From NCBI GenBank assembly GCA_024236375.1, contig JACKKP010000002.1, positions 1 through 64,000 of the forward strand: a stretch of 64,000 nucleotides of DNA, written 5' to 3'. How positions within the stretch are numbered: position 1 is the first letter of the stretch; each line of letters begins with the position of its first letter. Source of the stretch: Rickettsiaceae bacterium. Lineage in GTDB: Bacteria; Pseudomonadota; Alphaproteobacteria; Rickettsiales; Rickettsiaceae. Below the pieces are notes generated by a model, which saw nothing but the letters and a program-made list of their open reading frames with translations, was not told the DNA's origin and did not search any database. The position numbers and the translations under genes are program-made. Positions 37,712-47,040 of this stretch are shown here, one piece after another.

Positions 37712-38098
37712 TCAAGCAAAATAATTAAAATCACCATCAGAACTATTTTCTTCTGATATATCAGAAACAGGGGAGGGAGAAGTATAAAAATATTCGCAAT
37801 GATTATCTTCTATTATCTGATATGCTATTTGTGCCCCATGAGTCCATATATTATCTATCTCCTTGCATAGTTTTTCTAATATTTCCTCGTTAGTTTTTAC
37901 CAGATATAATACTAAATCAAATACCTCATCATAATCACCTTCATCGTTACCAATTGCTGCAATTAAATTGCATAATATTGGAGTTGAAATTTGTTCAAAA
38001 TGAGTTTGATGAACATTTTGGGCGGCAAATTTTATTGGCGCTACACCTATTTCGGTCAAATGCTTGCCACCTGGAGTTTTTGTGCGTTGTGGTTGCAT
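37712..38098 (-). CDS. Small acidic hypothetical protein
   Basis: 128 residues, unrecognised. The N-terminus is basic (MQPQRTKTPGGKHLTEIG), the middle is helical (FDLVLYLVKTNEEILEKL, with DNIWTHGAQIAYQ), and the C-terminus is acidic and serine-rich (SEENSSDGDFNYFA). No signal peptide or membrane segment. It stands alone between the DnaA-box spacer and the broken hydrolase gene. Composition and codon use look like a real gene, but function cannot be inferred. Confidence 0.6.
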   Translation of the reverse strand: MQPQRTKTPGGKHLTEIGVAPIKFAAQNVHQTHFEQISTPILCNLIAAIGNDEGDYDEVFDLVLYLVKTNEEILEKLCKEIDNIWTHGAQIAYQIIEDNHCEYFYTSPSPVSDISEENSSDGDFNYFA

Positions 38099-38205
38099 AA
38101 TATTTTCTAATTCTTATCTTAATATTTGCTCATTATATTATTTATAATAACATTTGTAAATTAAAAATAATTTAGATAATTTTTTTAACTATAACTTTTA
38201 AATTG

Positions 38206-38948
38206 CTAATTTTCGCTATTTTTTTGTGTTAAATTTGCTAGAAAATAGTCTAAAGAAGTAAGAATTTTCTTTTTTATAGTTTCAGTAATATAGTCGTCAA
38301 TGTAACTTGCATGAAAAGCACCGCTTGGTTTAATAATAGTTAAATCAAGGTTCGAGCGCATTGCATTATTTCCTTGAACCGGCTCAGCTATAACACCTAC
38401 ATCTGTAGTTGTGTCATCTGACTCAAACATGAGAGAACCGGAAGTAATGATGCTGGCCTTAATTTGGCTCTTCTTGCATCAAATAAGATCAACGCATCAA
38501 CTAATGATGGGTTAAGTGCTGTGAAATATTTCGCAATATCACCACCATTTGAATGGCCCGCAAGAATAAATTTATCTAAACGCAAAGATAAACTTTGTTG
38601 CTTTAAACTTTCTATAATAAATAAAATATTATCTGTGCCACGTATGTATAAATGTTGCCTTGCTTCATCTTGAATAGCTTTAGGATCAACTGTTTCTAGG
38701 CCATCATTATCACCTAAAATATCATGCTGGATGCTAATAAAGCTATATCCTTTTAAAGTAAAATACTCTGCCAAATAGGTATATCGCTTATAAACTGACT
38801 CTTCTTTGAGCAAGTCTTTTTGTCCTTAATAACCCGGACTAAAAATTACTGTTGATAGTTGATGATCAGTTTTTTGGGGGAAATAAACATTAACAGGAAT
38901 TTGTCTTTTGCGTGATTTATCATAAAAGGTAAAATGAGATATTTGCAT
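38206..38948 (-). pseudogene. Broken alpha/beta hydrolase (dienelactone-hydrolase/lipase type)
   Basis: Three pieces together make one alpha/beta hydrolase. From the ATG at 38948 the frame reads MQISHFTFYDKSRK to FSPGY, meets TAA at 38826-38828, continues in the same frame as GQKDLLKEESVYKRY through the nucleophile elbow AGHSNGGDIAKYF, then shifts frame near 38450-38465 and continues as KASIITSGSLMFESDD to the end, with a plausible catalytic His in SGAFHASYIDDY. One nonsense change and one frameshift are therefore needed to explain it. The rest of the sequence is well preserved, so inactivation looks recent, unless both are sequencing errors. Confidence 0.82.
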
Positions 38949-39249
38949 TACTTGACATTATTAATTAGCGTGTAAAATAATAATATTGGCGGGCGATATT
39001 ACAAAACATTTTATAACATAGTAAGAGAGAAGTTTGACCATTTATGTTATAAAATTACAAGGAAGTGTTAGAAAATAACAAAAAAATTATACTTACTTCA
39101 AAATACATAATCATTATTATGGAAACAGAATGCAACAATATCAGTACAATCAATATAGTTTTCTAGTGTCTTAATATACTTATCTTGCTCAACTGTATTG
39201 CACTGCACTTCTTGAGTAGCAAAATGTTCAAAAAATTTCTAACTATGAA
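38949..39249. other. Spacer with inverted repeat and ORF remnant
   Basis: No intact gene. A perfect 12-bp inverted repeat (TTTTATAACATA at 39009-39020, TATGTTATAAAA at 39043-39054) is present. On the minus strand 47 open codons without a start (39238 down to 39098, containing FEHFATQEVQ and DIVAFCFHNNDYVF) look like the residue of a decayed gene. Confidence 0.4.
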
Positions 39250-39402
39250 TTAGCCCAAGCTTTTAATAAGCATTTTAATAGGATATGCCATAACTAGAAA
39301 TGATATGATTCCTCCAAGCCACAAAAAAACAAACCATAACCACTGTTTTACTTTAGGATAGTGATTTAACCACCTATTCACTAATTCAATACATTGCTTC
39401 AT
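39250..39402 (-). CDS. CydX-like small subunit of the bd-type oxidase (DUF2474-like)
   Basis: A 50-residue ORF overlapping the cydB stop by 17 bases. It begins MKQCIELVNRW and has one membrane helix, WLWFVFLWLGGIISFLVMAY, preceded by basic residues and followed by PIKMLIKSLG. Short single-helix proteins of this design (CydX, or DUF2474 beside cyanide-insensitive oxidases) habitually follow cydB and stabilise the oxidase. Overlap with cydB suggests translational coupling. It is short, so family assignment rests on position and topology. Confidence 0.72.
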   Translation of the reverse strand: MKQCIELVNRWLNHYPKVKQWLWFVFLWLGGIISFLVMAYPIKMLIKSLG

Positions 39403-40408
39403 GACTTGTTTTCCCACGAAAGATATAATAACAATAACCAGTATATCCTAAAATAAGAGGAAATAATGGAACAACGCCGCATAACATAAGCGATAAGCTA
39501 GGCCCATAAGCTGCAGAGTCCCAGATAGTATAATTATAAGGAATAAGCCATGGAAAAATACTAATACCTAGTCCTAAATAACCCATAAAAAATATACCAA
39601 TACTACATAAAAATGGCCGATATTCATGCTGTACATTATGTAAATCATTCCAAACTATAATGAATAATATGGCAGTAACTAGTGGTATAGGAGAAAGATA
39701 ATAGATATTAGGTGTGCTGAGCCAAAAATTCTTCAGCATTTCATTAATAAATGGCACGGAAATACTGACTAATGTCATAAAAATACCGATAAAAATAAGT
39801 ACATATGAAGCAACTTGCCTTGACCATTTTTGTGTTATATCGTCAGTTTTCATAATTAACCAAGTAGCTCCTAATAAAGCATATCCAAATGTCACAGCTA
39901 TACCAGTCATCACAGAAAAAGCCGTAGCCCAATCAAAAGGACCTCCTACAAAATCACGTCCATTAACATTTACTCCTTGTACAAATGCACCTAAAATAAG
40001 GCCTTGGCAAAATGCAGCACCTAGTGATCCGAAATGAAATACATAATCCCATATCCATCTAGAATTAATTGTTGCTTTAAACCGAAATTCAAATGCTACG
40101 CCGCGCATTATAAGTCCCAATAACATTAAAATAATTGGTATATAAAATGCGGGTAATAATATTGTATAAGCTAATGGAAAAGCGGCAAAAAGCCCCCCTC
40201 CTCCTAGTACTAACCAAGTTTCATTACCATCCCAAAATGGAGCAATAGAATTTATCATTCGACTACGGCATTGATCAGATGGTGCAAATGGAAATATAAT
40301 CCCAACTCCTAAATCAAAACCGTCTAAAAGCACATATAAAAAAATAGCTATTGCTATTATAATAGACCAAATCAATGGTAAATCTATAAAATCTGAAAAA
40401 TCAAACAT
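39386..40408 (-). CDS. cydB: Cytochrome bd-type quinol oxidase subunit II
   Basis: 340-residue membrane subunit pairing with CydA. It starts with the family segment LPLIWSIIIAIAIFLYVLLD followed by GFDLGVGIIFPFA, and the NSIAPFWDGNETWLVLGGGG block is diagnostic. About eight to nine membrane helices are visible. It begins one base after cydA ends and overlaps the small CydX-like ORF. The complex oxidises ubiquinol and reduces oxygen with high affinity, suiting a low-oxygen host cytoplasm. Confidence 0.95.
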   Translation of the reverse strand: MFDFSDFIDLPLIWSIIIAIAIFLYVLLDGFDLGVGIIFPFAPSDQCRSRMINSIAPFWDGNETWLVLGGGGLFAAFPLAYTILLPAFYIPIILMLLGLIMRGVAFEFRFKATINSRWIWDYVFHFGSLGAAFCQGLILGAFVQGVNVNGRDFVGGPFDWATAFSVMTGIAVTFGYALLGATWLIMKTDDITQKWSRQVASYVLIFIGIFMTLVSISVPFINEMLKNFWLSTPNIYYLSPIPLVTAILFIIVWNDLHNVQHEYRPFLCSIGIFFMGYLGLGISIFPWLIPYNYTIWDSAAYGPSLSLMLCGVVPLFPLILGYTGYCYYIFRGKTSHEAMY

Positions 40409-40409
40409 C

Positions 40410-41801
40410 TCAATCTCCTTTACGTGTTGAAGCTTCTATTACAGACGCTTCGATGCTATGCTTATAATATTGTTCTTCTTCTTTAGATCCATCAATTCCT
40501 TTATTGATTAATATAATAATATAATAAATACCTGCAGTAAAAATAAGACTATACATTATAATAAATGCCATTAGAGACCATGCTACTTGAGGTCCAGTAA
40601 TCGCGGGCGAAACAGACTCTATTGTTCTAATAATTCCATAAGCTGTCCAAGGCTGTCTACCTATTTCTGTTACAAACCAACCAGCTAGAATCGCAATAAA
40701 ACCACTAGGTATCATACCAACCCACCATATATGCAGCCATCTACTTGTAAATAAACGTTGTTGATAATATTGTAAAGTACTTACAATGCCTATACCAATC
40801 ATTAAAACTCCGATCCCAACCATAATACGGAAGCTCCAAAAAACCCATATTACTGGTGGTCTATCTTCTTTTGGAAAATCTTTAAGAGCAGGAATTTTAC
40901 CGTTAATATTACCAGTTAAAATCCAACTGGCTCCCCCCGGAATTGTAATCCCATATTTAGTCTTTTCTGCTTTTTGATCAGGTATACCAAAAAGGAATAA
41001 TGGTGCATTTTCTCTATGTTCCCAATTACCTTCCATTGCAGCAACTTTCACAGGTTGATAATGCATAGTATTTTCACCATGCATATGTCCAATCATAAGC
41101 TGAATTGGAGATACTAATGCAGCCATGATAACAGCCATACCTAACATAATTCTGGCATGTAATAGAAATTTATTTTTAAGTAAATAAAATGCCCCTACCC
41201 CCCCTACAAGAAAGGCTGTAGTCAAATAAGCAGCTGTTATCATATGCATCAAGCGATAAGGAAAAGATGGTGTAAAAATAATCTCAAGCCAGTTTGTAGG
41301 AGTTAATCTACCATCTGATCCGATAATAAAACCTTGAGGCGTTTGCATCCAACTATTTGCAGATAAAATCCAAAAAGCAGAGATCAAAGTGCCGATAGCT
41401 ACAATGCATGTTGCTGTAAAATGCATTTTTTTGCTCACCCTACCCCAACCAAAAAGCATAATCCCAAGAAAAGAAGCTTCTAAGAAAAAAGCGGTTAATA
41501 CTTCAAAACCTAATAATGGTCCCAAAACATTTGCTATCCTATCAGAAAAAACAGACCAATTTGTACCAAATTCGTAAGACATCACAACTCCAGACACAAC
41601 ACCCATACCAAATGTTATGGCAAAGATTTTAACCCAGAATTTATAAATATCTCGAAATAATTGATTACCTGTCGCAAGCCAACGCCATTCTACTACTGCA
41701 AGAAAACTAGCTAACCCTATACTAATTGCAGGGAAAATAATGTGAAAGCTTACAGTGAAAGCAAATTGAATACGTGCAAGTAATACAGCATCTAGCTCCA
41801 T
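40410..41801 (-). CDS. cydA: Cytochrome bd-type quinol oxidase subunit I
   Basis: 463 residues from the ATG at 41801 (the longer frame starts with TTG). The haem-ligand His is H20 in RIQFAFTVSFH, another His is in PYRLMHM, and GRQPWTAYGIIRT is typical. The Q-loop between HMHGENTMHY and VFWSFRIMVGIG is short, as in the cyanide-insensitive (CIO) subgroup and unlike E. coli CydA, which is also longer overall. The operon order cydA-cydB-small subunit is conserved. Promoter elements must lie in the 260-base spacer shared with the divergent gene at 42063. Confidence 0.95.
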   Translation of the reverse strand: MELDAVLLARIQFAFTVSFHIIFPAISIGLASFLAVVEWRWLATGNQLFRDIYKFWVKIFAITFGMGVVSGVVMSYEFGTNWSVFSDRIANVLGPLLGFEVLTAFFLEASFLGIMLFGWGRVSKKMHFTATCIVAIGTLISAFWILSANSWMQTPQGFIIGSDGRLTPTNWLEIIFTPSFPYRLMHMITAAYLTTAFLVGGVGAFYLLKNKFLLHARIMLGMAVIMAALVSPIQLMIGHMHGENTMHYQPVKVAAMEGNWEHRENAPLFLFGIPDQKAEKTKYGITIPGGASWILTGNINGKIPALKDFPKEDRPPVIWVFWSFRIMVGIGVLMIGIGIVSTLQYYQQRLFTSRWLHIWWVGMIPSGFIAILAGWFVTEIGRQPWTAYGIIRTIESVSPAITGPQVAWSLMAFIIMYSLIFTAGIYYIIILINKGIDGSKEEEQYYKHSIEASVIEASTRKGD

Positions 41802-42062
41802 ATAAAACAATAATAATTTAATGAACTATTATATTATAAATAGAAATATTTGGTTGTCGAGTTTATAAACTATAGCAGTATATAAAATTAAAGTAAGATA
41901 GAAGTTTTTTGCTAAAATAGAAAAATGTTAATATAGATTACTACAAATTTGGCACAATAGTCATCTTATTATTTCAATATTATTGAATAATTTATAGTAA
42001 GAAAAACAAATTAATAAGATAATTGTATTTTTACTAAAATAATTTAATTCGATATACCTGTC

Positions 42063-43397
42063 ATGGATCAAAAACAATATATTTCTAACTTATCTACATT
42101 ATACACTATACTTGATGATATATCTATCTATGTTGACAAAGCAAAATCTGATGAAAAAAAACAAGCAGTTCACTTGAATTTAGGTCAAATAAAAGAGAAC
42201 TTATTAAAAGAACTTAGAAAAGATGAGACTTTTAATTTTGTACAATTAGAAGAGAAGAAGCAAGAAACAGAACTTAAAAAAGATGAGACTTCTAAAAAAG
42301 AGACTTCTAATGTTACACAATTAGAAGATAATACGCAAAAAAATGCTAACTTACAAAAAAAGAGCGACAACAATATCCAATATTTATCAACGAGTCATTT
42401 AGATATTTTATCTATGTATATAGAGGAAATCAAATTTGTATCATTTAATTTACTCGAAACAAAAGATGATAATGAAAAAAGTGCTTATATGCTAAGATTA
42501 TCAAATATTTTAGGAGAAATAAATTTTGCTACAAATCTTGTAATATTACCAAATAATATCGTAAAAAAAATAAAAGATTTTGTAAATACTATAACAAAAA
42601 CTGTTACCATTTCTCGTAATAAAACTACACCCAATAACATTTCCGACCGAATTAAAGATATTGATAAAATTTTACAAGAAATTAACCAGCAACAAGAAGA
42701 ATTGCAAAAAAAATTACATGCGAATGAAGCTGTAAAAAACTTATATGATCAACAGTTGGAACATTTAAACACAAATGAGAAACAATATCCATTTATTACA
42801 TTTTTATTGAATATTAATTACGATCTCCACAAACCTCAACAAGAAGAATTAAAAAAATATCAAAATCTTTGTCAACAAGAATATAAATTACGCACTATAA
42901 AGCAAAATCCTACAAAGTATATAGGAGATATTGAACAAATTACTGCACAGATCAAAGATAAACGCACAGCAATAATTCCATTAAAACAAAAGATTATTGA
43001 GTATGAACAACAAAAGAGTTCTATAGAAAATAAAAAATCATGGATTCCGTCATGGATCCCATATTTGACAAATAAGGCAAAAAAAATTGAGCACATAGAT
43101 CAAAATATCAGCGCATTACAGCAACAGGTTGAATCATATAATACTTCACGCAAAGAATTAGTTGAAAAAAGATCGGAATCTTTTACATTAGAAACTGCGA
43201 TTAAAACAAATTCACTAGATAAATTAAAGGAATTAATACCAGATGTTTCAAATAGCAATCTACTTCAACAATTAAATCTGATTAAGTCGAAACAGATTGG
43301 GCCGTCAGATCAAAATATAATCGAAAAGAAACCAACTAGTTGGGTGAAACGTATCAAAAATAAATTCTTAAAATCAAAAGATAACACTATATCTTAA
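42063..43397 (+). CDS. Coiled-coil protein of unknown function
   Basis: 444 residues, no signal peptide. Residues 1-165 contain two related helical modules: about 22-47 (VDKAKSDEKKQAVHLNLGQI) and 128-153 (LETKDDNEKSAYMLRLSNI). The second resembles residues 71-117 of the giant repeat protein at the left edge (K-x-D-D, then S, LS and I in register). Between the modules is a Lys/Glu/Thr-rich linker with repeated ELKKDET-like units. Residues about 200-400 are long charged coiled coil (EINQQQEELQKKLHANEA; KIEHIDQNISALQQQVES). It ends with a basic tail, WVKRIKNKFLKSK. It is separated from prfB by a short spacer and probably unrelated to it. Function unknown. Confidence 0.65.
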   Translation: MDQKQYISNLSTLYTILDDISIYVDKAKSDEKKQAVHLNLGQIKENLLKELRKDETFNFVQLEEKKQETELKKDETSKKETSNVTQLEDNTQKNANLQKKSDNNIQYLSTSHLDILSMYIEEIKFVSFNLLETKDDNEKSAYMLRLSNILGEINFATNLVILPNNIVKKIKDFVNTITKTVTISRNKTTPNNISDRIKDIDKILQEINQQQEELQKKLHANEAVKNLYDQQLEHLNTNEKQYPFITFLLNINYDLHKPQQEELKKYQNLCQQEYKLRTIKQNPTKYIGDIEQITAQIKDKRTAIIPLKQKIIEYEQQKSSIENKKSWIPSWIPYLTNKAKKIEHIDQNISALQQQVESYNTSRKELVEKRSESFTLETAIKTNSLDKLKELIPDVSNSNLLQQLNLIKSKQIGPSDQNIIEKKPTSWVKRIKNKFLKSKDNTIS

Positions 43398-43438
43398 AAT
43401 TTAAATAGTACCAATTTTATAATTGATCATTATGATCA

Positions 43439-43485
43439 GCGCATATATAACAAACTAATAAATCAATAAAGAAAATTATATGCGC
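43439..43485 (+). promoter_or_regulatory. Inverted repeat enclosing the prfB start codon
   Basis: GCGCATATA (43439-43447) can pair with TATATGCGC (43477-43485) across a 29-base loop. The right arm contains the ATG of prfB (43480-43482), so the mRNA could hide its own start. Regulatory meaning is inference. Confidence 0.4.
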
Positions 43486-44584
43486 GCAGAATTAGAAAAC
43501 GTAAATAAAGATATTTCCAATTCATTAACTCTAATCAGGAGGTCACTTTGACCCAGATCAGTTGAAAAAAAAATTAGATCAACTCCAGCAAGACTCTTTA
43601 AAAGAAGATTTATGGAGCGACCCAGCAAATGCAGCGTCTATTTTAAAAGAAAAAAATTTAACCCAGAAATTATATAATTCTTATCAAGCAATTTGTAATG
43701 GCTTGCATGATAATATAGAACTTGCCCAAATTGCTGAAGCAGACAATGATGAAGAATTAGTGAAGCATATTCTTGCAGAGCTTGACATAATCAAAAAATC
43801 CGCTGAAAAGCTTGAAGCAGAATGTTTATTTTCTGGTGAATTAGACACTAATAATTGCTTTTTAGAAATTAATGCTGGTGCAGGTGGTACAGAAAGTCAT
43901 GACTGGGCATTGATCATGATGCGTATGTATTTGCGTTTTGGTGAAAGAATGGGCTTTAAAACAGAAATAATTGATATAATTGATGGAGAAGATGCAGGTA
44001 TAAAATCTTGTTGTATCAAATTTAAAGGCGAAATGGCATATGGTTGGCTTAAATCAGAGTCAGGAGTACATAGATTAGTACGTATCTCACCTTTCAATGC
44101 TGCTGGAAAAAGGATGACTAGCTTTGCTTCATGTTGGGTATATCCTGAGGTAGATGATAATATTAATATACAAATAGAAACTAAGGATTTAAGAATTGAT
44201 ACTTATCGCTCCTCAGGTGCAGGTGGACAACATGTTAATACTACAGATTCTGCTGTACGTATTACACATCTACCTACTAATATAGTCACTCAATGCCAAA
44301 GTGATCGTTCTCAGCATAAAAACAAAGCAGAAGCGATGGCTATGCTAAAGGCTCGCTTATATGAATTAGAGATGAAAAAGCGTAATAGCGAAATTGATAA
44401 ACAAAATGCTTCTAAGACTGATAATAGTTGGGGAAATCAAATTAGATCATATGTTTTGCAACCTTATCAAATGGTAAAAGATTTACGCAGTAATTTTGAA
44501 ACTAGTGATAGTGCAAGTATTTTAGATGGCAATCTGGCAAAAATGATTGCTGAAACTTTATCAATAACAGTCAAAAAAAATTAG
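43480..44584 (+). CDS. prfB: Peptide chain release factor 2, with programmed +1 frameshift
   Basis: Terminates translation at UGA and UAA. A short zero-frame ORF (MRAELENVNKDISNSLTLIR then RSL) ends at TGA 43549-43551. The body continues in the +1 frame from GAC at 43550. The site has the classic geometry: internal AGGAGG, three bases, CTT, TGA, C. The body carries the RF2-specific SPF tripeptide in ISPFNAAGKR and the catalytic GGQ in SSGAGGQHVNTTDSAVR. The full product is about 367 residues, normal for RF2. Frameshifting lets low RF2 raise its own synthesis. murD follows after 7 bases. Confidence 0.95.
43537..43551 (+). promoter_or_regulatory. prfB: prfB programmed frameshift site
   Basis: AGGAGG (43537-43542), TCA, slippery CTT (43546-43548) and in-frame TGA (43549-43551) followed by C. 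Spacing equals that of the E. coli site. Slow recognition of UGA by RF2 plus the internal Shine-Dalgarno drives the +1 shift. Confidence 0.93.
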
Positions 44585-44591
44585 GTTAGAT

Positions 44592-45920
44592 ATGCAATAT
44601 CTAGAAACTAAAAAATATGGTATTTTTGGATTAGGACTCACTGGTCAATCTGTATATCAATATTTAAACCCTAATGAAAATATAATATGCTGGGACGACG
44701 ATGAAAATACTAGGCAAAATTTTGCTAAAAAATACTCTAAGTGCAACTTAGTTCCGATTACTGCAGTACAATGGTTGCAATTAGATGAAATAGTAATTGC
44801 CCCAGGCGTCCCCCATTCACATATGATTTTTGCTGTTGCCAAAGATTATAATATTAAAATCACTTCAGATACCGAAATATTCCTGAGTGTTCATAAGCAA
44901 AAGTCAATTATAGCGATCACTGGTACAAATGGTAAAAGTACTACTACAGCATTGATCTATCATTTATTAAAATCATGTAGACTTGACTATGTTATGGGTG
45001 GAAATATTGGAATTCCATTGCTAGATTTACCTAATGCTCAAGGATATATTTTAGAACTATCTTCTTTTCAGTTAGATTTATTACAAGAGATGCCCTTTAC
45101 TATTTCAGTGTTACTTAATCTGACACCTGATCATTTAGATAGATATAATAATTGTACAGATTATTATCAGTCAAAATTACGCATTTTCCAAAATAATAGT
45201 TTAAAAATCATTGGAATAGATAGTGCTGATAGTGCTGAATATTATTATACAAATAAAGATAATATTGATTTTGTTGCAATAAGCTCCCAGGATGTTGACC
45301 AAAAAGAAAAATATGTAATTTGTACCAGAAGCGAAATAATAGATAATTATTTTAGTAAACAAAATTATCCCCTACCCTCTATGCCTAACTTAATTGGCGT
45401 ACATAATCAGCTTAATATCGCAGCAGCGTTTGCCGTATGCAAGGCTTTGGATATTGATTCAAAGCTTGTAATAAACTATTTGCCACAATTTAAGCCTCTT
45501 GAGCATAGAATGGAGTATTTAGGTGTTAAAAATGGGATAAAATATTATAATGATAGCAAAGCAACTAATGTCAGTGCTTGTATTTGTGCTTTATCTAGTT
45601 TTTCCAATATTTATTGGCTTGCGGGAGGAATTTTTAAAGAAAAAAATCTCTATGAATTGGATATTTATTTGAAAAATGTCAGAATCGCTTACTTATTTGG
45701 CCAAGATAGTAATATTTTTGCTGAATATCTATCAAATAAAATAGAGTATAAAATATTTAATAATATGACAGAAGCATTTGTTCAAGCTAAGATTGATGCT
45801 GAAACCGACAAGTTGGAAGATGCAATAATTCTATTATCCCCAGCCTGCTCTTCTTTTGATCAATTTAAAAATTTTCAAGATAGAGGAAATAATTTTAAGA
45901 AATTATATGATGAAAAATAA
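44592..45920 (+). CDS. murD: UDP-N-acetylmuramoylalanine-D-glutamate ligase
   Basis: Adds D-glutamate to UDP-MurNAc-L-Ala in the cytoplasm. 442 residues. The N-terminal GIFGLGLTGQSVYQYL binds the uridine nucleotide. ITGTNGKSTTTALI is the ATP-binding loop, LELSSFQLD and LNLTPDHLDRY are Mur-ligase core motifs, and YYNDSKATN opens the C-terminal domain. It overlaps ftsW by about a dozen bases, and together with murG forms a murein synthesis and division cluster. Confidence 0.95.
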   Translation: MQYLETKKYGIFGLGLTGQSVYQYLNPNENIICWDDDENTRQNFAKKYSKCNLVPITAVQWLQLDEIVIAPGVPHSHMIFAVAKDYNIKITSDTEIFLSVHKQKSIIAITGTNGKSTTTALIYHLLKSCRLDYVMGGNIGIPLLDLPNAQGYILELSSFQLDLLQEMPFTISVLLNLTPDHLDRYNNCTDYYQSKLRIFQNNSLKIIGIDSADSAEYYYTNKDNIDFVAISSQDVDQKEKYVICTRSEIIDNYFSKQNYPLPSMPNLIGVHNQLNIAAAFAVCKALDIDSKLVINYLPQFKPLEHRMEYLGVKNGIKYYNDSKATNVSACICALSSFSNIYWLAGGIFKEKNLYELDIYLKNVRIAYLFGQDSNIFAEYLSNKIEYKIFNNMTEAFVQAKIDAETDKLEDAIILLSPACSSFDQFKNFQDRGNNFKKLYDEK

Positions 45921-47022
45921 TATATTACGTCAATGGTGGCGTTTGATTGATCAACAATCAGTAATTGCTTATTCTATTTTAGTAGGGTTTAGTCTGCTAT
46001 TAGTGACTACTACCAGCTCTACTATTGCCAAAAAAATTGGTATAAATGACAATTATTTTTCTAGTCGGCAAGTAATTTATTTATTAGTAGGATCAATAGT
46101 AGTTTTTGCTTTATCTTTTTTAGATGTTAAATGGATCAAAAGGATAGGTATTATTGGTTTTTTATTTAGTATATTAATGCTTATATTAACTAAATTCTGG
46201 GGTTATGAGGTAAAAGGCGCTACACGTTGGATTCGCATTGGTGGTTTTTCTTATCAACCTTCAGAATTTATCAAACCGTTTTTTTCAGTAGTTGTAGGAT
46301 GGTTATTATCGCTTAAATATGAAGATACATTTCCTGGTTTTACCATATCTTTGTGTTTATATATAATTGTTGCCTTGCTTTTAATAACACAACCAGATAT
46401 TGGAATGTTGGTATTAATCACTGCAATATTTTCTATTCAATTATTTGCTTCTGGGTTACCATTAATATGGATTTTCATTTCTTCTATAATTTTAGGACTT
46501 GGTTTTTTTGCTGCTTATTACTTTTTGCCCCATGTTGCAATTAGGATAAATGATTTTATAGATCCAGAAAAAAATGAAAATTATCAAGTTACTAAATCTA
46601 TGTTAGCCTTTTCTGAAGGTGGACTTTATGGTAAAGGACCTGGCGAAGGCTCAGTTAAACAAAGCTTACCAGATGCTCATACAGACTTTATTTTTGCAGT
46701 AGCGGGCGAAGAATTAGGCGCTATAACATGTATTGTTTTAATTTTTACTTTTGCTTTTATTACTATTAGTAGTTTTATAAAAATTCAAGATCAAAAAGAT
46801 CCTTTTGTTCAATTTACTGCTATTGGCCTTATCTCACAATTTGGACTTCAATCTTTTATTAATATTGGAGTAACAATGAACTTATTACCCACTAAAGGTA
46901 TGACTTTACCATTTGTAAGCTATGGTGGATCTTCTACCATAGCAATTAGTATGGCTGTGGGGATGCTATTAGCCTTGACTAAAACCTCTACTTCTTGTTA
47001 TCAATATAGAATCAAAACTTAG
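45907..47022 (+). CDS. ftsW: Cell division protein FtsW (SEDS glycosyltransferase)
   Basis: Polymerises lipid II at the division septum with its cognate penicillin-binding protein. About ten membrane helices. SEDS signatures are GATRWIRIGGFSYQPSEFIK, then AGEELGAITCIV and LLPTKGMTLPFVSYGGSS. I chose the ATG at 45907 (or 45910), just inside the murD 3' end. The longer frame from 45856 would overlap murD by 65 bases and adds an implausible N-terminus. FtsW rather than RodA is favoured by the murD-ftsW-murG order. Confidence 0.92.
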   Translation: MMKNNILRQWWRLIDQQSVIAYSILVGFSLLLVTTTSSTIAKKIGINDNYFSSRQVIYLLVGSIVVFALSFLDVKWIKRIGIIGFLFSILMLILTKFWGYEVKGATRWIRIGGFSYQPSEFIKPFFSVVVGWLLSLKYEDTFPGFTISLCLYIIVALLLITQPDIGMLVLITAIFSIQLFASGLPLIWIFISSIILGLGFFAAYYFLPHVAIRINDFIDPEKNENYQVTKSMLAFSEGGLYGKGPGEGSVKQSLPDAHTDFIFAVAGEELGAITCIVLIFTFAFITISSFIKIQDQKDPFVQFTAIGLISQFGLQSFINIGVTMNLLPTKGMTLPFVSYGGSSTIAISMAVGMLLALTKTSTSCYQYRIKT

Positions 47023-47040
47023 AAAATATTACAATCAACG

